Source: an uncultured Desulfovibrionaceae bacterium (GTDB lineage: Bacteria; Desulfobacterota; Desulfovibrionia; Desulfovibrionales; Desulfovibrionaceae). From it: 23,825 bases of DNA. Below, piece after piece: positions 9,201 through 15,417 of the stretch. Every line of letters begins with the position of its first letter. Position 1 is the first letter of the stretch. The stretch spans positions 1-23,825 of the forward strand of contig CASQEL010000002.1 of assembly GCA_949427775.1 (NCBI GenBank). Direction: 5' to 3'. A program made the position numbers and the translations under genes. Under the pieces are notes generated by a model. It searched no databases, was not told where the DNA came from, and saw only the letters and a list, made by a program, of their open reading frames with translations.

Positions 9201-9469
9201 CTGCCCGAAGAGGACACGGAGGTCATATAGAGCATGTTTTCCACGCCGTTGATGGCCACTTCCAGAGGCGCCACGGCCGTGGAGGCGATGGTTTCCGCCG
9301 ACGCTCCGGGGTAGGACACCGATACCGACACCGTGGGCGGAATCAGGTCCGGATACTGGGCGATGGGCAGCGCGTTGATGGCCAGTCCGCCCACCAGGAG
9401 GATGAACAGCGAAATAACCGTTGAAAGAATCGGTCGCTTGAGAAAAAAATTCGGTTCTGTTTTAGCCAT
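6284..9469 (-). CDS. acrB: RND multidrug efflux pump, HAE1 family (AcrB/MexB type)
   Basis: This is the inner-membrane proton-driven pump of the tripartite system. The 1061 residues are full length for HAE1 pumps: an N-terminal TM1 (about 10-30), a large periplasmic porter/docking loop, a TM block, a second periplasmic loop and a second TM block. The proton-relay residues are present: adjacent Asp413-Asp414 in GIVVDDAIVVLENVERIM and Lys943 in LVGLAAKNAILIVEF. These correspond to AcrB Asp407/408 and Lys940. The substrate range cannot be read from sequence. The gene starts eight bases after the adaptor stop, with AGGTG near the ATG, and overlaps the outer-membrane factor gene by four bases. Confidence 0.98.
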   Translation of the reverse strand: MAKTEPNFFLKRPILSTVISLFILLVGGLAINALPIAQYPDLIPPTVSVSVSYPGASAETIASTAVAPLEVAINGVENMLYMTSVSSSGSGSGTINVYFKLGTDPDIALVNVNNKVNLATTQLPEDVRRQGVTVVKKSPSMLEILSLYSSDGRYDEVFLHNYMQANIVDEMKRVPGVGDCSIFGSMDYAMRIWLQPDKLAKYGLTPTDVGNAIRDQNAQFAPGRLGSMPGPDTVQLTWQIDTEGRLPDAADFEEIIIRSDPDGATLRLKDVARVELGGKDYSVVSKLNGKPARMAGVYLLPGANAIETGKLVGEKMEELARRFPVGVEYSIPFDTNRFVQASIDEVYKTLGEAMLLVFIVVFVFLQNWRATLIPCLAVPVSIIGTFAGMYALGYTINTLTLFGMVLAIGIVVDDAIVVLENVERIMSTEHLPPREATAKAMSEVTGPVIAIVLVLCAVFIPVSFMGGLAGEMYKQFAITISVSVVLSGIVALTLTPALCALLLKPHAHDYKPGKFFSWFNWFFGKVTHRYVRAVRFVKDSGLRAIVLVTLMIGAMLWLFRAVPTALVPNEDQGYILGMAILADGAALPRTERVMDKINTQMTAQPAVDNMVAIDGIDITSMATKSNYGTFFTVLKDWKERKGPGESADALTGKVFGMGMNEPEAMVMGFTPPPISGMSTTGGFEGYIQNRGAGSIHELEAWAGKVVAAALKRPEIGSVQNLFTTGSPQLYANLDRERCRAMGVNVSDVFTAMQGTFGTTYVNDFNKIGRTFQVLMQSEAGYRMLADSINDVFVRNNKGDMIPLSALMTLERRTAPQVMERYNVFPAAHFLGNPAPGYSTGQALNAMEEVAAEVLPVEYSLGWVGSSLQEKLASADTTIIFVLALLMVFLILSAQYESWSLPVAVLTAVPFGVFGAIAATWIRGLSNDVYFQVALVTLVGLAAKNAILIVEFAAEAWRSGKSLDVAAMNASRLRFRPIVMTSLAFILGCVPLAVSTGAGANSRHAIGTAVIGGMLAATCIATLFIPYFFKAIMALSLRLRGKRDPNAGPNNAREQDMEEESL

Positions 9470-9477
9470 GGGAACAC

Positions 9478-10602
9478 CTATTTACCGGCTGCGGGCGCGG
9501 CCTGTCCCTGCGGGGCTTTGGGAGCCTCGACGCGCACAGGCTGTCCGGGACGGGCCTTGACCAGCCCTTCCAGCACGATGCGTTCTCCCCCCTGAAGTCC
9601 GGAATCCACCAGATAGTCGTTGCCGATGGACACGTTGAGCTTGACCGGACGCGGCGTGACCTTGTTGTCCTTGTCCACCACCATGACCAGAGTGCCCTGC
9701 TGGGTCATGAGCACGCATTTCTGGGGAATGAGGACGGCGTTTTTCAGCGTGTCCCCTTCCATATAGATGCGCACGTACTGCCCCGGCATGACCCGGTCGT
9801 CGCTGTTGGGGAACTCGGCCCGGGCCTTGACCACGCCCGTGGCGGGATCCACGCGGGTATCAATGAAGGTGACCGCCCCCTCCCGATCGTACATGGTGCC
9901 GTCCAGCAGGCGGATGCGGGCCTTGTAGCGTTTGTCCTTCGGATACTCCAGACGCTTTTCCGCCGCCAGTTGCTGGCGGCGCATCAGATCCGGACCGGCG
10001 ATGGCGAAGTTCACGTACAGCGGGTCGGTCTGGTTGACGTAGGTCAGCAGCGAGTCGTTGCGCACCAGGTTGCCGGGCGTGACCTGCTCCTTGCCCGTGA
10101 AACCGGAAACCGGCGACGTCACCTGGCAGTAGTCCAGATTGATTCTGGCCTGCCGCAGGGCGGCGCGGGCGCTGTCGTAGTTGGCGAGGGCGGTGTCGCG
10201 ATCCTTCTGGCTGACGGCGTTCTTTTCGTACAGCGGGCGGATGCGGTTCCATTCGCGCTTGGCGTTCTCGTACTTGGCGGCGGCTTCCTGCGCCTGGGCT
10301 TCATACTGATCCCGCTCCAGCTGAAACAACAACTGCCCCGCTTTCACGTAATCACCCTCGGTGTACATCCGCTTTTCGATAATCGCTTCCACCCGCGAGC
10401 GCACTTCGACGGCTTTGGAACCCTGCGTCTGGGCCTGATACTCGGCCGGATACGGATGATCTTTCGCCTCCACGGCAAAAAGCGTCACCAGCGGCGGCGG
10501 AGCCTGTTTCTGCTGCTGCTGTTTTTCACCGAGGCAGGCGGCAAGCAGGCACAGGCAGCCGCACAACGCGACGGGCAGAATATAACGTGCGACGTTTTTC
10601 AT
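9478..10602 (-). CDS. acrA: RND efflux periplasmic adaptor lipoprotein (AcrA/MexA family)
   Basis: This is the membrane-fusion protein linking the pump to the outer-membrane channel. The 374 residues start with a lipoprotein signal ending LLAAC (lipidated Cys23), then a Gln-rich linker. The biotinyl-lipoyl/hairpin region includes VEVRSRVEAIIEKRMYTEGD and the coiled hairpin AAAKYENAKREWNRIRPLYE. The second lipoyl half contains VTSPVSGFTGKEQVTPGNLV, and the beta-barrel and membrane-proximal domains follow. The start at 10600-10602 has GGGAG upstream; extending further adds Arg-rich residues before the signal sequence and is rejected. It is the first gene of the efflux operon. No TetR/MarR-type regulator is adjacent, unlike many such operons. 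Confidence 0.96.
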   Translation of the reverse strand: MKNVARYILPVALCGCLCLLAACLGEKQQQQKQAPPPLVTLFAVEAKDHPYPAEYQAQTQGSKAVEVRSRVEAIIEKRMYTEGDYVKAGQLLFQLERDQYEAQAQEAAAKYENAKREWNRIRPLYEKNAVSQKDRDTALANYDSARAALRQARINLDYCQVTSPVSGFTGKEQVTPGNLVRNDSLLTYVNQTDPLYVNFAIAGPDLMRRQQLAAEKRLEYPKDKRYKARIRLLDGTMYDREGAVTFIDTRVDPATGVVKARAEFPNSDDRVMPGQYVRIYMEGDTLKNAVLIPQKCVLMTQQGTLVMVVDKDNKVTPRPVKLNVSIGNDYLVDSGLQGGERIVLEGLVKARPGQPVRVEAPKAPQGQAAPAAGK

Positions 10603-10717
10603 ACATTTCTCCCACGGCCCTCTCACAGGGCATTTCACACTATTGATCCCCCTCCCGGGACGTTGATGAAACCGCACGAGGGGGTAACGCCGCGCTCTAC
10701 GCGCGACGACCGCGGCA

Positions 10718-10750
10718 GCGGCTCTCCGGCCGTCCGTCGGACGGAGCCGC
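10718..10750. promoter_or_regulatory. nested palindromes upstream of acrA, possible operator
   Basis: An inner perfect 7-1-7 inverted repeat, CCGTCCG-T-CGGACGG (10730-10744), overlaps an outer pair GCGGCTC (10718-10724) and GAGCCGC (10744-10750). It lies about 120 bp upstream of the adaptor start codon. The size and symmetry suit a dimeric repressor site, but GC-rich DNA yields such palindromes by chance. Confidence 0.3.
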
Positions 10751-11491
10751 ATCAAGACTCCACGGCATCACGGGCTCTGCGACATCACGTCGCCCGGCCT
10801 TCACGGCGTCGCCAGCCCGCGCGCGAGCGACTCCGCAAGGAGGCGCCGCGGAAAGGTTCTCCTGCCCGGCGCGGTCCACATCCTGCAACGGCGATGGGAC
10901 GACAGGGACGCGGCCCGGCGCGGGGCCGGTCTATACCTGACTGCCGGTCGGCAGCATACCATAAGGGAAGCGCGGCGTCACAAAAAAACGACGCGACGTC
11001 GCCCGTTCGGGCAACGACCGACATATGCGGGCGCCGGCCTGAGGCCGACGGGACGCGGCATCCGGAAAACTCCATGAAAACACCGGTCCCGATCAGGAAT
11101 GCTTACGTCAAAAACATACTTTTCGTGTAAATGCAACAGGGTCGAAAAATTTCAACGCATTGCGGACTCTAAAAAAAATCTGTGATTTCAGTCGGTTGCA
11201 GACCGGGTCTTTTTCAAGTAACTCATTGAAATATCTATATTAAATTTCTTGAACAAAATTGCGGCGCGCAGCGGCATCTCCGACCGCCGCGCCTCCATGC
11301 CGTCCCGGAACGACGATGCGCGGCAACCGCCCGCATTCCCCGGCAACTCCATATGCGGCATGGGAACGCGGCCCATCGCCGTGCGCGGGCCGCGGGACTC
11401 TCCTCCACAGTCGAAACAAAACAACGGCCCGTCGTCATTGCGGCGGGCCGTACCTTCTCCGTGTCGCGGGCGGACGCGCTCGACACCCCGT

Positions 11492-11528
11492 TCGGCAGAG
11501 CATTTTCAAAGGGAAAATGCTCTGCCGA
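11492..11528. repeat. perfect intergenic palindrome, 16-bp arms
   Basis: The arms TCGGCAGAGCATTTTC (11492-11507) and GAAAATGCTCTGCCGA (11513-11528) pair perfectly around a five-base loop. A closely related element occurs at 17089-17114 and a weak relative near 4640-4670. Neither strand carries a T tract after the stem, so it looks like a dispersed palindromic repeat rather than a plain terminator. Confidence 0.75.
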
Positions 11529-11714
11529 TGCGGAAGCGGGGGCCGCCGCAAAGGCATAAGCGCACTCTCTTTGCGCTGTGCCATGCCGGAGCAAGCGTGT
11601 CTTTCAGCTGTGACGTTGTGAAAAGTCACAATGAATCTGTTCCAAAATATCGCGGCGCGGTTCCGAAAACAAGCGACATCCCGAAACGCGGCCATCCGGG
11701 ACCGGACGGAAACC

Positions 11715-11780
11715 GAATCTGCCGCGCGGTCGATGTCGGCCCCGCAACGCCGCAAAAAAGGCGGCGTTGCGCAGGCGGGG
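11715..11780. repeat. composite intergenic repeat, copy B, abutting a stop codon
   Basis: This matches copy A (4715-4788), starting GAATCTGCCGCGCGGTCGAT. It contains a perfect hairpin with arms CGCAACGCCGC (11743-11753) and GCGGCGTTGCG (11761-11771) around an A-rich seven-base loop. The element ends at the stop codon of the minus-strand flavoprotein gene. It is a likely 3'-end structure of that operon. Confidence 0.55.
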
Positions 11781-13541
11781 TCATGAGGGCCGATCTTGGA
11801 CGTTTCCCGCCGCCTTCCGTTCCACAAACGCAAAGTTGTCCTGATAACAGCGGGTGAGCGGAACGCGCCATTTTTCCAGCGGAACGCGCTCGCGCGCGAA
11901 TACCGGCCGACCGTCGGCCCCGTGCCGGACGAGAAGCCACGCCGGTCCCGCGGGGTCCGGATGCGGGAAGTCCTCGCGGAAATGCCCAGCCCGGCTCTCC
12001 TTGCGTTCCAGCGAGGCGCGCACGAAAAGCTCGCTCACAAAGGCCACGGACACCACTTCATGCAGCTTGAGCAGATAGTGCGGGTCGGCCGCCGCCATGC
12101 GCGGCACATCTTCCTCCCGGATGCGCCGGATTTCCGCCAGCGCGCGTTCCAGCGCCGGACCGTTCTTGACGATGGAGACGTCATGGGGAAAGACCGCCGT
12201 CTGTATCCCGGTCAGTACCTGCTTGGGCGTCAGCCTGTCCGCCCCTTCACGGCCCAGAGGCGCGAAAGCGCGCTCCAACAGGGCTTCGGCCTCGGCCTCG
12301 TCCGGCGCGGGCGCGGCGTCCGCATTCCTGAGCCACGCGGCGGCGGTTTCACCGACCATATGCCCGGTGACGGCCGTGGTCATGAGAGCGAAGCCGCCCG
12401 CATAGACGCCCGGCTCCAGGCTGCGCGCCGTGCCCGCGGCAAACAGACCGGCCACGGCGGTGGAGCCGTCGATTTCCGTCCGGATGCCCCCGTGAGAAAC
12501 GGTCATCTGCGGCACCCACTCGGTATTGTTCTTGAACAGGTCAAGACCGAGCCCGCACAGTTTTTCATAGTTGAGCTTCTGCCAGCCGGTCTGGGGCTTG
12601 AGCAAAACCATGTCCTCGTCGCGCAGGGGGCTGACGTCGAAGATGATGGGGCCGCGCCCGGCGCGGATTTCCAGCGCCATGCCGACGGTGGTGAAGTGCG
12701 GATCGGTATTGGGGCCGAGCACCGGCGAATAGCGGCTCATGAAGTTTTCGCCCATGCGGTTCACAAAGCGCGCGCCCAGCGGGAAGAGATGGGTCTGCCC
12801 TTCCCAGGCGAAGAGACGCGGCATGTTCCACACGCGCGCGAACTCCAGATCCTGCAATTCGGCCCCGGCCGCAAAGGCCATGCGCAGGCCCTCGCCCGTG
12901 GGCGTGTTCTTGCCGTAGGAGGTTTTCCAGCCGCCCATGCCCGTGGCCGCGATGACGGCTCCGGCATGGAAAATATACGCTTCCCCGCTCACGCAATGAA
13001 AGCCCGCGGCCCCGATGACGCGTCCATCGCGCGCAAGATAGTCCGTGAGCATGATGCGCCCCATGCGCGTGACCCCGGCATCCTTGAGCCGAGCCACCAG
13101 ACTCTTTGCCATGAGTTCGCCGCCGCGCCCCTTGACCCGGGCGGGATAGAGCCTGACGTGGGGCAATCCGCGCTGGGGAACGCTCCTGAGGTTGCCGTCC
13201 GGCGTGCGGAAAAATTCGCAGCCGAAACGTTCGTAGTCGCGCATGCGTTCGGCGGAGCGGGAGAGGATGGCCTCCATGAGCGGTTGATCGCACAGTCCGT
13301 CAAAGTAGTACACAAGGTCTTCCAGCCAGTCGTCCACCGTGTCGGGCGGCAGGACGGCCTCGAAATCGCCCCCGGCCATGGCCATGAGGCCGCCCCAGTC
13401 CCGCGGTCCCTTGTCCACGATGCATATTCTGCGCCCCGGCATGCATTCGGCGAAGCGGTGCGCGGCCCAGAGCCCGGCGGAGCCGCCGCCGAGGATGAGC
13501 AGATCGGTTTCCACTCGAGTGATCTTCAGGGTGTTTTTCAT
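11781..13541 (-). CDS. FAD-dependent reductase, SdhA/FrdA/AprA fold (partner of AprB-like ferredoxin)
   Basis: This is a 586-residue soluble flavoprotein. It has an N-terminal dinucleotide-binding loop LILGGGSAGLWAAHRF (glycines 18-20 and 23) with the acidic strand end VDKG (Asp43). It also has the superfamily blocks PTGEGLRMAFAAGAELQDLEF and HGGIRTEIDGSTAVAGLFAAG and the C-terminal signature ASLERKESRAGHFREDFP. Family members include succinate dehydrogenase, fumarate reductase, L-aspartate oxidase and adenylylsulfate reductase alpha. The usual EFxQFHPT His is missing (the stretch reads EFARVWNMP), and the usual RGEGG Arg region reads THLFPLGARFVN, so fumarate or succinate is unlikely. No signal peptide is present, so it is cytoplasmic. 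The ATG overlaps the ferredoxin stop as ATGA, implying a stoichiometric complex. This is the last gene of the run. The substrate is unknown. Confidence 0.85.
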   Translation of the reverse strand: MKNTLKITRVETDLLILGGGSAGLWAAHRFAECMPGRRICIVDKGPRDWGGLMAMAGGDFEAVLPPDTVDDWLEDLVYYFDGLCDQPLMEAILSRSAERMRDYERFGCEFFRTPDGNLRSVPQRGLPHVRLYPARVKGRGGELMAKSLVARLKDAGVTRMGRIMLTDYLARDGRVIGAAGFHCVSGEAYIFHAGAVIAATGMGGWKTSYGKNTPTGEGLRMAFAAGAELQDLEFARVWNMPRLFAWEGQTHLFPLGARFVNRMGENFMSRYSPVLGPNTDPHFTTVGMALEIRAGRGPIIFDVSPLRDEDMVLLKPQTGWQKLNYEKLCGLGLDLFKNNTEWVPQMTVSHGGIRTEIDGSTAVAGLFAAGTARSLEPGVYAGGFALMTTAVTGHMVGETAAAWLRNADAAPAPDEAEAEALLERAFAPLGREGADRLTPKQVLTGIQTAVFPHDVSIVKNGPALERALAEIRRIREEDVPRMAAADPHYLLKLHEVVSVAFVSELFVRASLERKESRAGHFREDFPHPDPAGPAWLLVRHGADGRPVFARERVPLEKWRVPLTRCYQDNFAFVERKAAGNVQDRPS

Positions 13542-13783
13542 GCGCGGCCTCCTCCAAGCTCCACGGACACGTCGGGAAAGGTGGGCGGCAGCACTTCGCG
13601 CAGCGGGTCCACGTCAATGGCCCCGGAGGGGCAGGCGCGTTCGCAGAGGAAACAGGTCATGCAGTCGTCGGGGTAGGCGATGAACGCCTTTTTGTCCTCG
13701 CCCGCGCGCAGCGTGTCCAGCGGGCAGATACGCACACAGGCGCCGCAGCCGATGCAGACTTCGGGGTCGATGCTTTTGATCAT
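13538..13783 (-). CDS. 2x[4Fe-4S] ferredoxin, AprB-like
   Basis: This is an 81-residue electron-transfer protein with two complete cluster motifs: CIGCGACVRICP (Cys10, 13, 16, 20) and CMTCFLCERACP (Cys41, 44, 47, 51). The layout resembles the N-terminal ferredoxin domain of adenylylsulfate reductase beta, but the long C-terminal tail of true AprB is absent. It overlaps the next gene by ATGA, and gene order (ferredoxin, then flavoprotein) mirrors aprB-aprA in sulfate reducers. It probably delivers electrons to, or takes them from, the coupled flavoprotein. The ATG at 13781-13783 has only a weak G-rich ribosome-binding site, partly inside the hairpin at 13795-13823. A longer in-frame reading would extend into the porin gene and is rejected. 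Confidence 0.92.
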   Translation of the reverse strand: MIKSIDPEVCIGCGACVRICPLDTLRAGEDKKAFIAYPDDCMTCFLCERACPSGAIDVDPLREVLPPTFPDVSVELGGGRA

Positions 13784-13794
13784 GGCGGATTCCG

Positions 13795-13823
13795 GCCCCC
13801 CGCCAGCACTTCCGGCAGGGGGC
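13795..13823 (-). promoter_or_regulatory. hairpin between porin stop and ferredoxin start
   Basis: On the minus strand GCCCCCTGCC and GGCGGGGGGC pair over 10 positions, including one T-G wobble, around a nine-base loop. There is no T tract, so it is not a classical terminator. It ends 11 bases before the ferredoxin ATG and contains the only G-rich ribosome-binding candidate. It could protect the upstream porin mRNA 3' end or dampen ferredoxin translation. Confidence 0.5.
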
Positions 13824-13830
13824 ATGAAGG

Positions 13831-15402
13831 TTAGAAGTCGTACTGGAAGATGACCTGGGCTTTCCAGGCATCCTGCTTCTGATACGTGCCGAAGTTCTTG
13901 TAGCCCTTCTTCCACGTGTCATTGTCCATGAAGTTGGCGATATAGCCGAGATCCACAAGGCATTCGAGGTTTTCGTAAATGTCCCAGCGCGTGACCAGGT
14001 TGAATTCCAGCAGATTGTCGTTGGTGGTCATGTAGAGGCTGTCGTAGCGGTTGGTGGGAGCTTCCCACGCGCTCGACTGGGTCATGTACTTGACCATGCC
14101 GGGGCTGTTGGTGCCTCCCCACCAGGCCACGCGGAACAGGTGATTCACGTCGTCGATGAAGCTCACGTCGCGGACAAAGGCGCCGATGCCCCAGGTGCCG
14201 GCATAGCTCAGCGATTTGGCGCGGTAGAACCAGTTGACTTCCCAGTCCATGCCTTCGCCATATCCCATGAAGGAGGTGAAGTTGCCGTAGGCGCAGATGG
14301 AGGGCATGCGCTCGGAACCGTTCTTGACGTTGTCGTCATCGCCGGAGCCGTACCAGCCGAAGATGCCGGGCTTGCCCCAGTCCGTCTTGTATTCCACCAG
14401 GGCCTTGGCCACCCAGCCCTGGCGTTCCATGCTGCCGCGCACTGTGTCGGACCAGTCGTTGCGCTTTGCCGCATCGAAACGGCCGAGGGACTCCACATAG
14501 CCGTAGTTGAAATCGAACTCGATGTTCCAGCCGTCAAGGTCGTTCACCCTGACGGGCAGACCGGCCCAGAACATGGCGCCATACGGTTTGGAGGTGGGGT
14601 TGAGGTTGCGAATGTTCATGCCGTCGATGCCTTCCAGACGGGCCAGGAAAGGCGTCGTCCCCACGGCGGGTGCGCCGTCGCCGAACCAGTTGTCGTAATA
14701 TTCCATGAAATACGGCGTATTGCGGCCCTGCATGCCCAGCATGGCCCAGGGCGTGAGGGAAATGCCGTCAAACCGCAGGGGCAAGGCCAGCATGAAGAGG
14801 TCCATGTTATCCAGATACCCGGCGGGCTCCTTGGAATAGATGCCCGTATCGCTGCCCGCCCGGAAGTTGCCGCCGGCATAGTTGTCGTTGAGCGGCCGCA
14901 TCCACACGCCGGTCAGGCCGACGTTTTCATTGAACATATAGTTGGCGGTGATTCCGGCCACGCGATCGTCGAAGATGGACGATCCCCCCGCCGCCTGCGG
15001 CAACGACACGAATTGCAGGCCCATCTTGATGCGCAGGTCACTGTCCGGCGGCGCCCATTCCAGATTCGCCTGACCGATTTTCACTTCAGTGCCGTCAGTG
15101 CCCAGCGCGCCGCCGGTGTTGGCGCTGCCCCAAACCTGCGGCGACAGTTTGAAGGCCACATTTCCCTGGAGGCTCTCCGAGGCAATGGCGCGCAGGAAGA
15201 GCAGGGCGCGCTGGCGAGCGTTGAACCTGTCGCCGTTGTTCACATGACGGCCGTTGCGTTTGTTGATAAGACCCGTGTCGCCCACGCCGAAAGCCATGGA
15301 CCAGGTGCCGCTGACCTTGAAATCAATGGCGCGCGCCGACGACCACGCCCCCAGGCTCACGGCCGCCGCCAGGCAAAGGACCGCAAGATATTTACGAAAC
15401 AT
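13831..15402 (-). CDS. outer-membrane porin (Desulfovibrio-type, 523 aa)
   Basis: This is a predicted beta-barrel channel of the outer membrane that would admit small hydrophilic solutes. A Sec signal peptide (residues 1-25, cleavage after SSARA) precedes IDFKVSGTWSMAFG, a first strand similar to the Desulfovibrio major porins. Alternating aromatic strands run through the chain, and it ends VIFQYDF with the C-terminal Phe recognised by the Bam machinery. The start ATG has GGGAGG just upstream. It begins 15 bases after the esterase stop, so the two are co-transcribed and may serve the same substrate. A hairpin follows it before the ferredoxin gene. Specificity cannot be read from sequence. Confidence 0.85.
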   Translation of the reverse strand: MFRKYLAVLCLAAAVSLGAWSSARAIDFKVSGTWSMAFGVGDTGLINKRNGRHVNNGDRFNARQRALLFLRAIASESLQGNVAFKLSPQVWGSANTGGALGTDGTEVKIGQANLEWAPPDSDLRIKMGLQFVSLPQAAGGSSIFDDRVAGITANYMFNENVGLTGVWMRPLNDNYAGGNFRAGSDTGIYSKEPAGYLDNMDLFMLALPLRFDGISLTPWAMLGMQGRNTPYFMEYYDNWFGDGAPAVGTTPFLARLEGIDGMNIRNLNPTSKPYGAMFWAGLPVRVNDLDGWNIEFDFNYGYVESLGRFDAAKRNDWSDTVRGSMERQGWVAKALVEYKTDWGKPGIFGWYGSGDDDNVKNGSERMPSICAYGNFTSFMGYGEGMDWEVNWFYRAKSLSYAGTWGIGAFVRDVSFIDDVNHLFRVAWWGGTNSPGMVKYMTQSSAWEAPTNRYDSLYMTTNDNLLEFNLVTRWDIYENLECLVDLGYIANFMDNDTWKKGYKNFGTYQKQDAWKAQVIFQYDF

Positions 15403-15417
15403 CCTTTCCCCTCCCGG

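Larger units (their letters stand above)
10603..11780. other. 1.2-kb gene-free region upstream of the efflux operon
   Basis: I find no convincing protein or RNA gene. Open frames here are Arg/Pro-rich and lack ribosome-binding sites. The stretch holds an inverted-repeat cluster at 10718-10750, an AT-rich island at about 11095-11260 in otherwise GC-rich DNA, a long perfect palindrome at 11492-11528 and repeat copy B at 11715-11780. The AT-rich island is the most likely place for the efflux promoter. A plus-strand TTCAAG-N17-TATATT (11213-11241) also occurs there with no gene downstream. I could not fix a clear minus-strand promoter. Confidence 0.5.

Noticed and set aside
6461..9424. Very long plus-strand open frame antisense to the RND pump gene
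   Set aside because: It is a His/Gly/Arg-rich shadow of a clear acrB coding sequence with no ribosome-binding site or domain; high GC creates such frames. Similar shadows lie opposite the outer-membrane factor, porin, esterase and flavoprotein genes.
10648..10684. Inverted repeat CCCCCTC/GAGGGGG in the acrA leader
   Set aside because: The loop is 23 bases and the arms are short and GC-rich, so it is likely to arise by chance.
11213..11241. Plus-strand TTCAAG-N17-TATATT as a promoter for a small RNA ending at the 11492-11528 palindrome
   Set aside because: The palindrome has no T tract, no conserved RNA structure is apparent, and AT-rich DNA easily gives such matches. Kept only as a note in the intergenic entry.
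11249..11857. Plus-strand open frame of 202 codons upstream of the efflux operon
   Set aside because: The composition is not protein-like, it spans the perfect palindrome and repeat copy B, and it runs into the flavoprotein gene on the other strand.
11781..13783. Calling the ferredoxin-flavoprotein pair dissimilatory APS reductase (aprBA)
   Set aside because: The small subunit is about half the length of AprB and lacks its tail. The flavoprotein does not show the AprA blocks I would expect, and there is no sat or qmo gene nearby.
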